From Pandoraea fibrosis (GTDB lineage Bacteria > Pseudomonadota > Gammaproteobacteria > Burkholderiales > Burkholderiaceae), in the NCBI RefSeq assembly GCF_000807775.2, contig NZ_CP047385.1, positions 4,650,001 through 4,714,000 of the forward strand: a stretch of DNA of 64,000 bases. The letters are read 5' to 3'. The notes under the pieces are model-generated. The model searched no databases, had not been told where the DNA came from, and worked only from the letters and a program-made list of their open reading frames with translations. Below are positions 17,282 through 25,255 of the stretch, piece by piece. The translations under genes and the position numbers were made by a program. The number at the start of each line of letters is the position of its first letter. Positions within the stretch are counted from its first letter, which is position 1.

Positions 17282-20200
17282 TCAGAATCGCCACGTCGCA
17301 GATACCGATCCCGCCACGTCGGCATCGCCCGCCTTGTAGACATTGCTCGATACCGCCGCGCCTATCACCACGCGCTGCGCCACCCGATACGACAGCCCCG
17401 CCTGTATCCCAAGACTGTCTCTTCCCACCACTTCACTCCGTGTCGTGAAGGTCGCCCCCGGATAACCCGCGAAGTACGCGCTCTGATTCACCGCGCCACC
17501 CGTCAACTCATGGTTCCACGTGGCCTGCAAATTCGCCGTCAACGCATTGCCGGATATCATCGGCAACTCGAAACGCACTTCTCCCCCAAGCCGACTCCGC
17601 ACCGAATTGAAGGTCTTGCCGTCGACGTGCAAACGCACACCCTCAGCATTTCCTTCCGTCAGGCTCGGACGATACAAGGCCGTGTAGTCAAGCGCCACCA
17701 CCGGACCCGCACTGGTCGTGCCGCTCAACTGCCAACGCCATCCACCACCCACCGTGGCCGACGCCGTCGCCCCCGTCCACGTGCCCCGTGGCGTCGCCGT
17801 GTACCCGTTCACCGCAATCGTGCGGTCGACCCGGCCATCCTCAACACCCGCACGCACCGACGCAAACGCATGCGGACCGGCACTCAGATCCGGCGCATAA
17901 CGGGCATGCACGCCAACGTCGAATGCCGTTGTCCTGCCCGAACCCGGTGTCTGACCGTCAAGACGGGTCGACTGGCCACTGACAGCCCCATGCGCACCAA
18001 GGGTCCAGTCGCGACCCTCGCCCGCGACCTTCTCCACGCCGAACACCACGCCGTAGGTGTTGCCGCTCGCCCCCGCCATGTCGCCATCGCGACCGCGCCA
18101 GTACCCACTGCCGAATGGCATGGCGAACGCCCGCCAGTCACCCTTGAGTGCACCGTCGCCCGCGCCCTTCACTCCATCCGCCCCCACTGCCGCCGCCACC
18201 ATGTCGGTAATCTGACGCTCACGCAACAATCCCCCCGTGAACATGGCGCCATAGGCCGCAGGCGTGAGTTGCGGCAACGTCTTGGCAATGCCGCTGCCGT
18301 CGGCCGCCGAGAAGTCCAGCGCCGTGACAAGCGGCTGCAAGTCCGTACCGGCACTGCCGGCGATCTTGTCTAACGCCGCCCCCACCCGCTGGCTGTTGCC
18401 GTCGGTGCCGTACTGGGAGTAAGCATTCGCCGCACGCGTCACCGCCACGCGATAGGTGTTGCCACCCAGCGACGTGGCGCTCGTCAGCAGCGTCGGCGAA
18501 GACAGCAGGGTGGTCACGTTGGCAAACGCACCATTGATGCTCGACGCATTGAGCCATTGATCCGACGTGACGCTGAAAGCATTTGCGTACCAACCCCGCT
18601 GTGGAGCGATGGCGAGCGTGCCGTCCAGCGTCGCAGTGCCCGAGACGATCAGTTTGCTGAAGGTGCCGTCGCCCGAGAGTTCAGCAAGCAGGCGTCCCGT
18701 GTTCGTCTGCGTGTAGTCGCCGGCGATGCTGATAAAACTCCCTGCCAACAAGGGCGCAACGGTGCCTTCGTTCAAGAAGCGTCCGGCAGCGTTAAGCTGG
18801 TAGCGGCTGTTGCCGCTGAGCGTCGCGCCGTTGGCGACAGACACGTCGTAGACGGTGTGATCGCCGTTAATTTGCGTGGTCCCGCCAAGCATCGACACCG
18901 ACAGGTTGTTGCCAATGATGTTGCCGTCGAAGCGCAGGTTGAAGGTCGAATCGGGCTGCTCGGTCGCACGGCCGTTCGCGTCAGGTGCCAGACCGAATTT
19001 GAGTTGCGTCAGACGAAGGGCGCCGTTGTCGTCGAGCCGCGAGTAAGACGACAGAATGTCGCCGTAGAGCGCCGCCCCCCGCATGATGTTGATCTGCCCG
19101 ACGTAACCGCTCTCGGACATATATAGCGAGGCGAATTTGCCCGAGAGTCGGCCTGTGACGTCGACCTGCGACACCAGCGGCCCATTGATTTCGTCGGGCA
19201 ACGCCAGCGCTTTGTTCAGCTCCTCGCGAAAGTACGAGCCTCGATATTCCATGCTTTCACCATCGCCGAGCGGGTTATAGCCGAAATCGAAGCTCGCCGC
19301 GATGCCGTGTTCGCCCATTGCCTGAACGTCGCCACGCTGTACAAACGTGTGGTTTTTGCCATAGGCAAACATCACGCCACGGCCATAGGCGCCGTCGGCA
19401 TACACGCGCGTTCCGGGCAGCACGGTGATGGTATTCCCAACGCCGTCAACCCGAACACCCGCGCCCCCGGGGCCGATGCTCAGCAGATCGGCCAATTGCG
19501 AAACATTGTTGTAGCTGCCGTAGACATGCAACCCCAGCCCTTGCGTGGCGGTGTTGTAGACGTTCGGCAGGTAAGCCGTACCGTCCGCATTGCGCGCGAA
19601 GTACGGCTGGTCATTCACGAGGCTCAGCCCATCGTTGTATATCGAACGACCAAAGAAATTACGGCGGTCGATGTTGTAGCCGAGGTCTTGAAGCGCTGCC
19701 AGTTCGGCCTCCATGAACCCGGTGTAATTGCGATAGGCCTGATGACTCATCAGGCTGTTTTTCAACTCGATATGGGACATGAACGGCAGGTCCACATACC
19801 TGACGTTGTCGATCGTGGCCGTCGTGGCCACGGGAATCCCTTTCATCGCCCCCGCCAGCACTTCGCTTACGTGATCGCCGGTAAAGTACCCCCCCTCGTC
19901 GCTGACGTCGAATGGATCGTTTGCGGGGGGTTTGGTGCAAAACGGACAATAGATGACTTGTCCCGGCCGGGCCGGATTACCATTCGCGTCGCGCAAATGA
20001 GAGGTCCAGACATCGAGCTGGTCGGGGAAGGACGCAGCGTATGGCGACGGCCCCGCGTAGTTCATTTTGATATTGGTACCGATACCCAGGTTATGCCCCA
20101 CCTCATGAAAGATCACCGCTGGCAAATCGGCTTGCCGATTGAGCGGGACTTGCGACGGAATGTACGGCGCCGTCGAGAAATTCATGTCGGTGATGGTGAT

Positions 20201-20635
20201 TTCTCCGTGCGCCTTGAAGTAGTCCGGGTCCAGCACCCGGTTTTGAAGCAGCGTTGAGACCACCATCGTGTCAACACCACGTTCGTCAGCACCAAACGGG
20301 CTATAGGCATGGGTGCCGCCCGTGTTCGACAAGCCGATGTTAAGGATCGCCGGGGTCTGCCCCTGCCCAAACCTCAGAATCTCGCCCCAGTAGCGCAAGG
20401 CGGCCACCGTCTGAGCCCTCTGGGTTGCCGAAATGACGCCGCTCGACGGCACCGGCTGCCCCGTAATTTCCGACGTCCGATAGTCGCCGAAGGATGGCGA
20501 CACGAAGCGCGCAACGATGAACGGCACTCCGTTTGCGTCGGCGATGGTCTCAATATCGTCGGATGCGCCGGCCCCCGGCGACACCATCATGCAAAGCGCC
20601 GCAAACGCGACGCCAGTCATACGAATCGTCCTCAT
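17282..20635 (-). CDS. Autotransporter (type Va) with N-terminal HExxH metalloprotease-like domain
   Basis: 1,117 residues. The signal peptide is about 1-24 (cut near GAGA-S). Residues ~30-350 form a zincin-like domain: HEVGH at 177-181 (two zinc His plus catalytic Glu), a possible Met-turn SLMSH near 300, and [16 protein letters not shown], a pattern typical of gluzincin/metzincin C-lobes. The third zinc ligand is not at the metzincin position. Residues ~350-800 are a repetitive passenger predicted as beta-helix ([37 protein letters not shown]). The last ~270 are an autotransporter barrel ([24 protein letters not shown]) ending SATWRF. It should be surface-exposed or shed and may be a protease. 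ATG 20635 has GGAG upstream. Two stop codons in tandem (TGATGA) end the gene. Confidence 0.88.
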   Translation of the reverse strand: MRTIRMTGVAFAALCMMVSPGAGASDDIETIADANGVPFIVARFVSPSFGDYRTSEITGQPVPSSGVISATQRAQTVAALRYWGEILRFGQGQTPAILNIGLSNTGGTHAYSPFGADERGVDTMVVSTLLQNRVLDPDYFKAHGEITITDMNFSTAPYIPSQVPLNRQADLPAVIFHEVGHNLGIGTNIKMNYAGPSPYAASFPDQLDVWTSHLRDANGNPARPGQVIYCPFCTKPPANDPFDVSDEGGYFTGDHVSEVLAGAMKGIPVATTATIDNVRYVDLPFMSHIELKNSLMSHQAYRNYTGFMEAELAALQDLGYNIDRRNFFGRSIYNDGLSLVNDQPYFARNADGTAYLPNVYNTATQGLGLHVYGSYNNVSQLADLLSIGPGGAGVRVDGVGNTITVLPGTRVYADGAYGRGVMFAYGKNHTFVQRGDVQAMGEHGIAASFDFGYNPLGDGESMEYRGSYFREELNKALALPDEINGPLVSQVDVTGRLSGKFASLYMSESGYVGQINIMRGAALYGDILSSYSRLDDNGALRLTQLKFGLAPDANGRATEQPDSTFNLRFDGNIIGNNLSVSMLGGTTQINGDHTVYDVSVANGATLSGNSRYQLNAAGRFLNEGTVAPLLAGSFISIAGDYTQTNTGRLLAELSGDGTFSKLIVSGTATLDGTLAIAPQRGWYANAFSVTSDQWLNASSINGAFANVTTLLSSPTLLTSATSLGGNTYRVAVTRAANAYSQYGTDGNSQRVGAALDKIAGSAGTDLQPLVTALDFSAADGSGIAKTLPQLTPAAYGAMFTGGLLRERQITDMVAAAVGADGVKGAGDGALKGDWRAFAMPFGSGYWRGRDGDMAGASGNTYGVVFGVEKVAGEGRDWTLGAHGAVSGQSTRLDGQTPGSGRTTAFDVGVHARYAPDLSAGPHAFASVRAGVEDGRVDRTIAVNGYTATPRGTWTGATASATVGGGWRWQLSGTTSAGPVVALDYTALYRPSLTEGNAEGVRLHVDGKTFNSVRSRLGGEVRFELPMISGNALTANLQATWNHELTGGAVNQSAYFAGYPGATFTTRSEVVGRDSLGIQAGLSYRVAQRVVIGAAVSSNVYKAGDADVAGSVSATWRF

Positions 20636-20662
20636 TCAGTACTCCGTATCCATTTTTTGGCT

Positions 20663-20682
20663 TTTGTAATGCTTTGTAATGC
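20663..20682. repeat. Tandem perfect 10-bp direct repeat upstream of the autotransporter
   Basis: TTTGTAATGC occurs twice with no spacer, one helical turn apart, 28 bases upstream of the autotransporter start. Its position and spacing suit a regulator that binds one face of the DNA. Confidence 0.6.
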
Positions 20683-20816
20683 CAAGCGCATGGTACGGAG
20701 AGCTCCGGGGAGCGTCACTGCGATTTATACGGGGTTCGGGGGAGACCGCCCGCAAACCCTTGTTAAATCAAGTCTTTTTGAATTTACAGGCTGTCATTCC
20801 CGGGGAAAACGGCCCG

Positions 20817-20833
20817 ACTTGTACTAATCACAG
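20817..20833 (+). promoter_or_regulatory. Shared 17-bp element, copy 1 (lux-box-like)
   Basis: ACTTGTACTAATCACAG, ending 103 bp upstream of the first tiny-peptide gene. Copy 2 at 28985-29001 differs at one base. The inner 16 bp fit the CT-N12-AG outline of boxes bound by LuxR/NarL-type helix-turn-helix proteins. The response regulator at 21459 has such a domain. Function is inferred. Confidence 0.6.
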
Positions 20834-20936
20834 TTTCGCCGGGGAGGGTCGATGACGATACTTCACTCACCGACTGACGCAACACAGCGGCAGCCGAAAC
20901 CCGAAACCACGACACATCGACGCAAGGAGAAACTTC

Positions 20937-21011
20937 ATGCCCGCCATCATCACCTACGGCTTTCCCGCACTCCTCGGCCTGGTCGGCGTCATCGCCCCGA
21001 TTTTCGGCTGA
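20937..21011 (+). CDS. Tiny hydrophobic peptide, 24 aa (peptide 1)
   Basis: ATG at 20937 follows AAGGAGA at ideal spacing and runs 24 codons to TGA. The peptide starts MPAIITYGFPALLGL and ends IAPIFG. It has no charged residue at all and is hydrophobic throughout, so it should sit in or disturb a membrane. There is no cleavable signal and no Cys. Not recognised. Two further tiny genes follow on the same strand before a terminator, and a two-component system comes next. Its strong ribosome-binding site, clean stop and paralog-like companions support a real gene; it is too short for ordinary gene finders. Confidence 0.6.
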   Translation: MPAIITYGFPALLGLVGVIAPIFG

Positions 21012-21050
21012 ACCGCGCCTCAACCCGACCCGCCTCCGGAGAACGACACC

Positions 21051-21155
21051 ATGAGCCACCTCTACGACTTCATCGACAGCCTGCTGACCAACGACACCTG
21101 CGTCGAAACCGGCATGCAATGCGCCATGACCATCGGCCACTTCTTCGGCTACTGA
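21051..21155 (+). CDS. Tiny peptide, 34 aa, two cysteines (peptide 2)
   Basis: ATG 21051 is preceded by CCGGAG nine bases upstream. The product starts MSHLYDFIDSLLTND and ends MTIGHFFGY. It is amphipathic and acidic, with Cys17 and Cys24 that could form a disulfide if exported. It lies 39 bp after peptide 1 and 53 bp before peptide 3, so the three are probably one transcript. Not recognised. It is less hydrophobic than its neighbours and could be their partner, inhibitor or a signal. Confidence 0.55.
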   Translation: MSHLYDFIDSLLTNDTCVETGMQCAMTIGHFFGY

Positions 21156-21208
21156 ACCACCCGTAGCCCCCGCACCATCAGAGATCTCGTTCACCAAGGA
21201 GAAACACC

Positions 21209-21283
21209 ATGCCCGTCACCCTCTTTCACGCCGCCCTGGAGCTGTTCGATAAAGTCAGCCACCTTCTGCCGCTCCCCTTCTGA
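21209..21283 (+). CDS. Tiny hydrophobic peptide, 24 aa (peptide 3)
   Basis: ATG 21209 follows AAGGAGAAAC, almost the same leader as peptide 1 (AAGGAGAAAC). The product starts MPVTLFHAALELFDK and ends LLPLPF. It could form an amphipathic helix with a hydrophobic, Pro-containing C-terminus. Same length as peptide 1 and the same MP start. A strong terminator follows 22 bp later. Not recognised; probably the last gene of the tiny-peptide operon. Confidence 0.58.
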   Translation: MPVTLFHAALELFDKVSHLLPLPF

Positions 21284-21305
21284 ATCGCCATGACGACAAT
21301 GAAGA

Positions 21306-21330
21306 AAGGACCGCACCAGCGGTCCTTTTT
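21306..21330 (+). terminator. Rho-independent terminator of the tiny-peptide operon
   Basis: A perfect 9-bp stem AAGGACCGC/GCGGTCCTT with an ACCA loop runs into a T-tract. It separates the tiny genes from the response regulator. Confidence 0.9.
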
Positions 21331-21458
21331 CTTTCGTGATGTGGCAACGCCCGGAAGGAAGGCCTCTATGTCGCCCGTGTGGCATTGGTGGGAATTTCGT
21401 CATCCGGTGATTATTTAGTAGGATTCCACCATTCCATTAAAAAAACGGGGCCAGAGGG

Positions 21459-22061
21459 ATGTCATCTCCCACCAAAGTATTCTGCATCGAGGACGACCAT
21501 GATTCGGCAGACCTGATTCGCGAGGATCTGACGGATCGGGGCTACGTCGTCAAGGTGGCGCACGACTTTACGACGGCGCTGGCAACGCTCGCGTCGTTCA
21601 TGCCGGATGTCATTCTGTGCGACGTCAATGTGCCGGGCATGACCGGCTTCGAGTTTCTGGAAAGCGCGCGCAGCATCATTCAGGGCGAACGCAAGATCCC
21701 TTTCATCTTCCTGACGGGCAACGCCGACAAGGCGTCGATCATGCGCGGGCACAGCACCGGCGCCGACGAGTACATGCTCAAGCCGGTCGACTTCGACGTG
21801 CTCGACACCGTCATCCGTAAATACACCGACCACGAGGAAGCGCCCGATGGCACGCCGCTGCCGTTTGGCCTCACGAAGCGGGAAGTGGAAGTGCTGCAAT
21901 GGTCGGCACGGGGCAAGACGTCCGCCGAGATCTCGATCATTCTCGAGCTGGGCAAGCGAACGGTGGACTTCCATATCGATAACGCCCGCGAGAAGCTCAA
22001 TGTCGCCACGCGCACGGAAGCCGTGGTACGCGCTGCGCTACTCAATATCATCCAGCTTTGA
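21459..22061 (+). CDS. Two-component response regulator, receiver + LuxR-type HTH
   Basis: 200 residues. The receiver domain (1-120) has acidic-pocket residues Glu11/Asp12, phospho-acceptor Asp55 in ILCDVNVPG, Thr86 in FLTGNAD, and Lys108 in YMLKPVD. After a short linker comes a GerE/LuxR helix-turn-helix (about 138-200: LTKREVEVLQWSARGKTSAEIS, RTVDFHIDNAREKL). The HTH resembles that of acyl-homoserine-lactone LuxR proteins more than typical NarL. The ribosome-binding site AGAGGG abuts the ATG. The kinase gene follows 36 bp later, so the two form a cognate pair. Flanking tiny-peptide operons with a shared lux-box-like element are candidate targets. Confidence 0.93.
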   Translation: MSSPTKVFCIEDDHDSADLIREDLTDRGYVVKVAHDFTTALATLASFMPDVILCDVNVPGMTGFEFLESARSIIQGERKIPFIFLTGNADKASIMRGHSTGADEYMLKPVDFDVLDTVIRKYTDHEEAPDGTPLPFGLTKREVEVLQWSARGKTSAEISIILELGKRTVDFHIDNAREKLNVATRTEAVVRAALLNIIQL

Positions 22062-22097
22062 TCGCCTCAGACTCCCTTTCCGCGACGGATCGCCCGC

Positions 22098-23681
22098 ATG
22101 GCTAAAGCGTCTTCATCTCCCCACAAGCAACTTCCGATCCGGCGCAGGATGTATCTGCTGCTCGCCCTCTGCCTCATCGCCATGCTCGCGGTGGGGGGGA
22201 TCGTCCACCGCGAAGTCGATGCGGCTCAGCGCCGTGCCATCGACGCCGAGCGCACGCAGATCGAGCACCTCAGCGTGCTGGAGGAACTCAACGATTACAT
22301 TTCGGACTTCCGCACGGTGGAATCCGAAGCCCTCGCACCGATGTCGCCCAAGGCACTTGCCGACATCCGCTCGGCCGCGACCGAGTTCGACGACAAGATC
22401 AAAGCTGCCACCGATCGCTATCAAAAGGTGCTCGTCCACGACGAGTTCCGACTGGCCTTCGCGAAATTCCAGACCCAATGGGCGCAGTACCGCCGCGCCT
22501 CGAATCAGGTGTTCCAGCTCGCCCAGAGCGGCAAACTGAACGACGCCGCCCGGCTCTATCGCGGCGAGTCGAACAATAAGTACACGCAAGCGAACAGCAC
22601 TTTCGGCTCGCTGGTGTTTCGCAGCACCGAGGCGCTCATCAAGGAAGTCGAGGCCAAGAACAAGGCTGCCCGCAACCGCCTGCTGCAAATCGACGGACTG
22701 ATCGCCGCGATGATTGTCGTGACGCTGCTCTGCCTGATCTACGTCGACACGGCCATCCTCAAACCGCTGACCCGCCTGATCCGGATGTCGGGCAATGCCG
22801 TATCGGGTAAGGAAAAACTGCGCCTGCCGTGGCTCTCGCGCGGCGACGAAATCGGCACGCTCTCGCGCTCGCTCGCCAAGTTTCAGGAAAGCACGTCGTC
22901 GCTGGTGCGCAATCAGAAGCTCGCCACCGCCAAGAACACGATCCTGCAACGCGCACTCGCCAATGAGGAACGCCTCAACAACTTCCAGAAGACCTTCCGG
23001 TCGATGGCCACACACGAGTTCCGCACGCTGCTCAATGTGATCGACGGACACGCTCAGCGGCTGCTGAGCCCACGTAACGAGGAGACCGATTCGAGCCCGC
23101 GCTATACGAAGATTCGCGAGGCCGTCGCCAAGCTCAACCACCTGATTCAGAACTGGCTGGATGCCGCGCAAAGCGCTTCGCTCGACGATCCCAAATTCGG
23201 CAAGCGTGCCGAATTGTCGCTCGTTGCCCTGCTCGACGACGTGCGCGGCGTTGGCTCGGACATGTTCCCGAACGCAACGATTACCGTGCAGACCGCGCAA
23301 GGGCTCGACAGCCGCATGATCGGTGACAGCAACGTGCTGTTCCATGCCTTCATCAACCTGATCAGCAACGCCACCAAGTACACGATGGTCGCGCCGGCCA
23401 TCGATATCGGCGTATCCGATGCCGGGCAAGCCCTGCGCGTAGTCTTGCGCGATAACGGCACCGGCATTCCGGAAGACGAGCTAAAGGAGATTTTCCAGAT
23501 GTCGTTCCGCTCGCGCAGCAATGCAGTGCTGGAAGACGGCTCCGGCGTCGGCCTTGCCGTCGTTCACGCCGCCATCGAATTCCACAAGGGCACCATCGAG
23601 GTGACGAGTCAGGTCGGCGTCGGCACCACGTTCACGATCACGCTGCCGAAATCACCCGATGCCGGCGAGGCTGCCGCCTGA
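22098..23681 (+). CDS. Membrane sensor histidine kinase
   Basis: 527 residues. TM1 is about 18-36 (MYLLLALCLIAMLAVGGIV), then a ~160-residue helical periplasmic sensor of four-helix-bundle type, TM2 about 199-217, and a HAMP domain ending near 270. The dimerisation helix carries His306 in MATHEFRTLLNVIDGHAQ; the usual HELRTPL proline is replaced by Leu. The ATPase domain has the N-box NLISNATKYT, G1 DNGTGIPE and G2 GSGVGLAVV. It should phosphorylate the regulator encoded just upstream. A sensor facing the periplasm fits detection of an exported or membrane-inserted peptide, but the ligand is unknown. Confidence 0.93.
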   Translation: MAKASSSPHKQLPIRRRMYLLLALCLIAMLAVGGIVHREVDAAQRRAIDAERTQIEHLSVLEELNDYISDFRTVESEALAPMSPKALADIRSAATEFDDKIKAATDRYQKVLVHDEFRLAFAKFQTQWAQYRRASNQVFQLAQSGKLNDAARLYRGESNNKYTQANSTFGSLVFRSTEALIKEVEAKNKAARNRLLQIDGLIAAMIVVTLLCLIYVDTAILKPLTRLIRMSGNAVSGKEKLRLPWLSRGDEIGTLSRSLAKFQESTSSLVRNQKLATAKNTILQRALANEERLNNFQKTFRSMATHEFRTLLNVIDGHAQRLLSPRNEETDSSPRYTKIREAVAKLNHLIQNWLDAAQSASLDDPKFGKRAELSLVALLDDVRGVGSDMFPNATITVQTAQGLDSRMIGDSNVLFHAFINLISNATKYTMVAPAIDIGVSDAGQALRVVLRDNGTGIPEDELKEIFQMSFRSRSNAVLEDGSGVGLAVVHAAIEFHKGTIEVTSQVGVGTTFTITLPKSPDAGEAAA

Positions 23682-23705
23682 AGTCTTCGGCGCGCATACG
23701 GCGTC

Positions 23706-23738
23706 AAAAAAAACAGGCCGGCAATGCCGGCCTGTTTT
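23706..23738. terminator. Bidirectional terminator between kinase and outer membrane factor genes
   Basis: A perfect 12-bp stem AAACAGGCCGGC/GCCGGCCTGTTT with a three-base loop (23711-23737) has A-runs on the left and T-runs on the right, so it can stop transcription in both directions. Confidence 0.92.
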
Positions 23739-23798
23739 GTCTTCGTCCCCGGGGCGTCCGACTCACCTTCGTCGCAAGCCCATCCGCTCGCTGCCACG

Positions 23799-25244
23799 TC
23801 AGGCGGGCGGCGCCACGTCCGCAGGGTTGCCCGAACCGCCCAGCGCCTTGTAAAGCGCCATACGATTGTTCAGCCGGTTCAATCGCACGCGCGCGTCTGC
23901 GGTCTGGGCGTCGCGCAGGCTCTTTTGCTGCAAGAGCCACGGCTGAATATCGATGGCGCCGGCCAGATAGCGTGAGCGAAAAAGACCTTCCGCGCGCTGC
24001 GCCTGCGCCAGCGACAAGGCGCGCTGCTCGCCCTCTTTCGTGAGTTGGTCTCTCGACGAAAGCGCATTCTCGACTTCGCCCAGGGCTGTGAAGAGGCTCT
24101 TCCGGAAATTGAGGGCCGCTTCGTCGAATTGCGTTTGCGACACCTTGATCTGCAATTGCATGGTGTTCCATTGGATGAACGGCAACGTCAGCCCAAGTCC
24201 CAATGTCCCCAACGGATTGGCCAGCACGCGCTCGAGCGATGTGCTTGTCGTCCCGAGCGTTCCCGTGAGCGTGAACGTCGGATAGAAGCTCGTGCGCGCC
24301 ACGTCGACATTGGCCAGCATTTCCCGCAGGCGCAGCTCGGCAGCTTGCAAGTCGGGGCGACGGCTCAACAACTCGGCGGGCAACCCCGCCGGCACGACAG
24401 GCAATGCCTGCGTAGGCAGCGCCGACGGCTCGTCGGCCGCCTGCTGCGGTGGACGGTCGAACAGGATCGCCAGCGCGTTGCGGTTCTCGGTGCGCTGTTG
24501 CATCAGCAATGTGAGCGCCGCGCGCTGATCCGAGAGCGATTGTTCCGCCTGCGCCACGTCCAGCGCCGAGACAGCGCCTGCGGCGAAGCGCGAGCGAACC
24601 AACGCGAGAACCTGCTCCGCATAAGCGATATCGCTTTGCGCGTAAGCAATGACCTGATTCAAATACCCGATCTGCCAGTAGTACTGCGCCGTCTGGCTGA
24701 TCAATACAAGACGCGTCGCTTCGCGGTCGGCCTCGGTCGCCTCGAACTCCCAGCGGGCCGCGTCGCGCTGCGCGGCGAGCTTGCCCCACAGGTCCAATTC
24801 GTAGCTCACCGTCGCCGTCAGCCCACTGCCCCGCGTCATCGCATGGTTGTCCAGCCGGCGCGACACACTTCCCTGGCCTTGCACCGCCACGCCCGGCGTG
24901 AGGTTGGTGTCCACCAGCCCGGCCTGCAACTGCGCTCGGTACGCCCGGATGCCCGCCGCAGCAAGGTCGCTGTTGACGGCGAGCACGTCGGCGATCAGAC
25001 GGTCGAGGACCGGGTCGCCGAATGCACGCCAGAAGTCGGGAGCGATCGCGCCCGCCACGGCGCCTGACGCCGCAGCGGGCGCGGACACCCCCGGCGCCCC
25101 CGTCCACTGCGCAGGAACGGGCACTGCCGGCAGCGGCGCGTGGCGTGCGCCTGCACACCCTGCCAGCAACATGGCCGCGCTCGCCAATGCGAGCACGGTA
25201 CGGGTCAACATCGGAATACCGTTCGTCGGAATCATTCGGATCAT
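23799..25244 (-). CDS. RND/MacAB-type outer membrane factor lipoprotein (NodT/OprM family)
   Basis: 481 residues. Lipoprotein signal with LLAGC (Cys30). Two OEP (TolC-like) repeats follow: LDRLIADVLAVNSDLAAAGIRAYRAQLQ, ATVSYELDLWGKLAAQRDAARWEFEATEADRE (broken here for length) and the second half from LLSRRPDLQAAELRLREMLANVDVARTSFYPT. It forms a trimeric outer-membrane duct that docks on the MacA-MacB complex. ATG 25244 is chosen because GAGGT lies 8 bases upstream, 11 bp after the macB stop. Last gene of the macA-macB-OMF operon. The motif quoted is typical of NodT-family efflux lipoproteins. Confidence 0.92.
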   Translation of the reverse strand: MIRMIPTNGIPMLTRTVLALASAAMLLAGCAGARHAPLPAVPVPAQWTGAPGVSAPAAASGAVAGAIAPDFWRAFGDPVLDRLIADVLAVNSDLAAAGIRAYRAQLQAGLVDTNLTPGVAVQGQGSVSRRLDNHAMTRGSGLTATVSYELDLWGKLAAQRDAARWEFEATEADREATRLVLISQTAQYYWQIGYLNQVIAYAQSDIAYAEQVLALVRSRFAAGAVSALDVAQAEQSLSDQRAALTLLMQQRTENRNALAILFDRPPQQAADEPSALPTQALPVVPAGLPAELLSRRPDLQAAELRLREMLANVDVARTSFYPTFTLTGTLGTTSTSLERVLANPLGTLGLGLTLPFIQWNTMQLQIKVSQTQFDEAALNFRKSLFTALGEVENALSSRDQLTKEGEQRALSLAQAQRAEGLFRSRYLAGAIDIQPWLLQQKSLRDAQTADARVRLNRLNNRMALYKALGGSGNPADVAPPA

Positions 25245-25255
25245 CAGGCAGTACC

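Larger units (their letters stand above)
20636..20936. promoter_or_regulatory. Divergent region between the autotransporter and the tiny-peptide operon
   Basis: 301 bp. Next to the autotransporter are two perfect head-to-tail 10-bp repeats (20663-20682). Towards the peptide genes come an AT-rich stretch (20763-20795, possible promoter), the 17-bp shared element (20817-20833), and about 100 bp of GC-rich leader. A 104-aa frame opens at 20852 behind a good ribosome-binding site, but its Arg/His-rich translation overlaps the peptide genes in another frame and is probably not coding. Confidence 0.5.

Noticed and set aside
17122..17343. Minus-strand frame encoding a Trp-Arg repeat
   Set aside because: It is the hexanucleotide microsatellite read in one phase and overlaps the autotransporter end; no ribosome-binding site or known fold.
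20852..21166. 104-aa frame starting behind a good GGGAGGG site
   Set aside because: Arg/His/Pro-rich translation covering peptides 1 and 2 in another phase; the tiny genes have better support. A short leader peptide from this ATG is not excluded.
21291..21419. Possible fourth micro-gene (about 42 aa) after peptide 3
   Set aside because: It runs through the terminator and has no ribosome-binding site.
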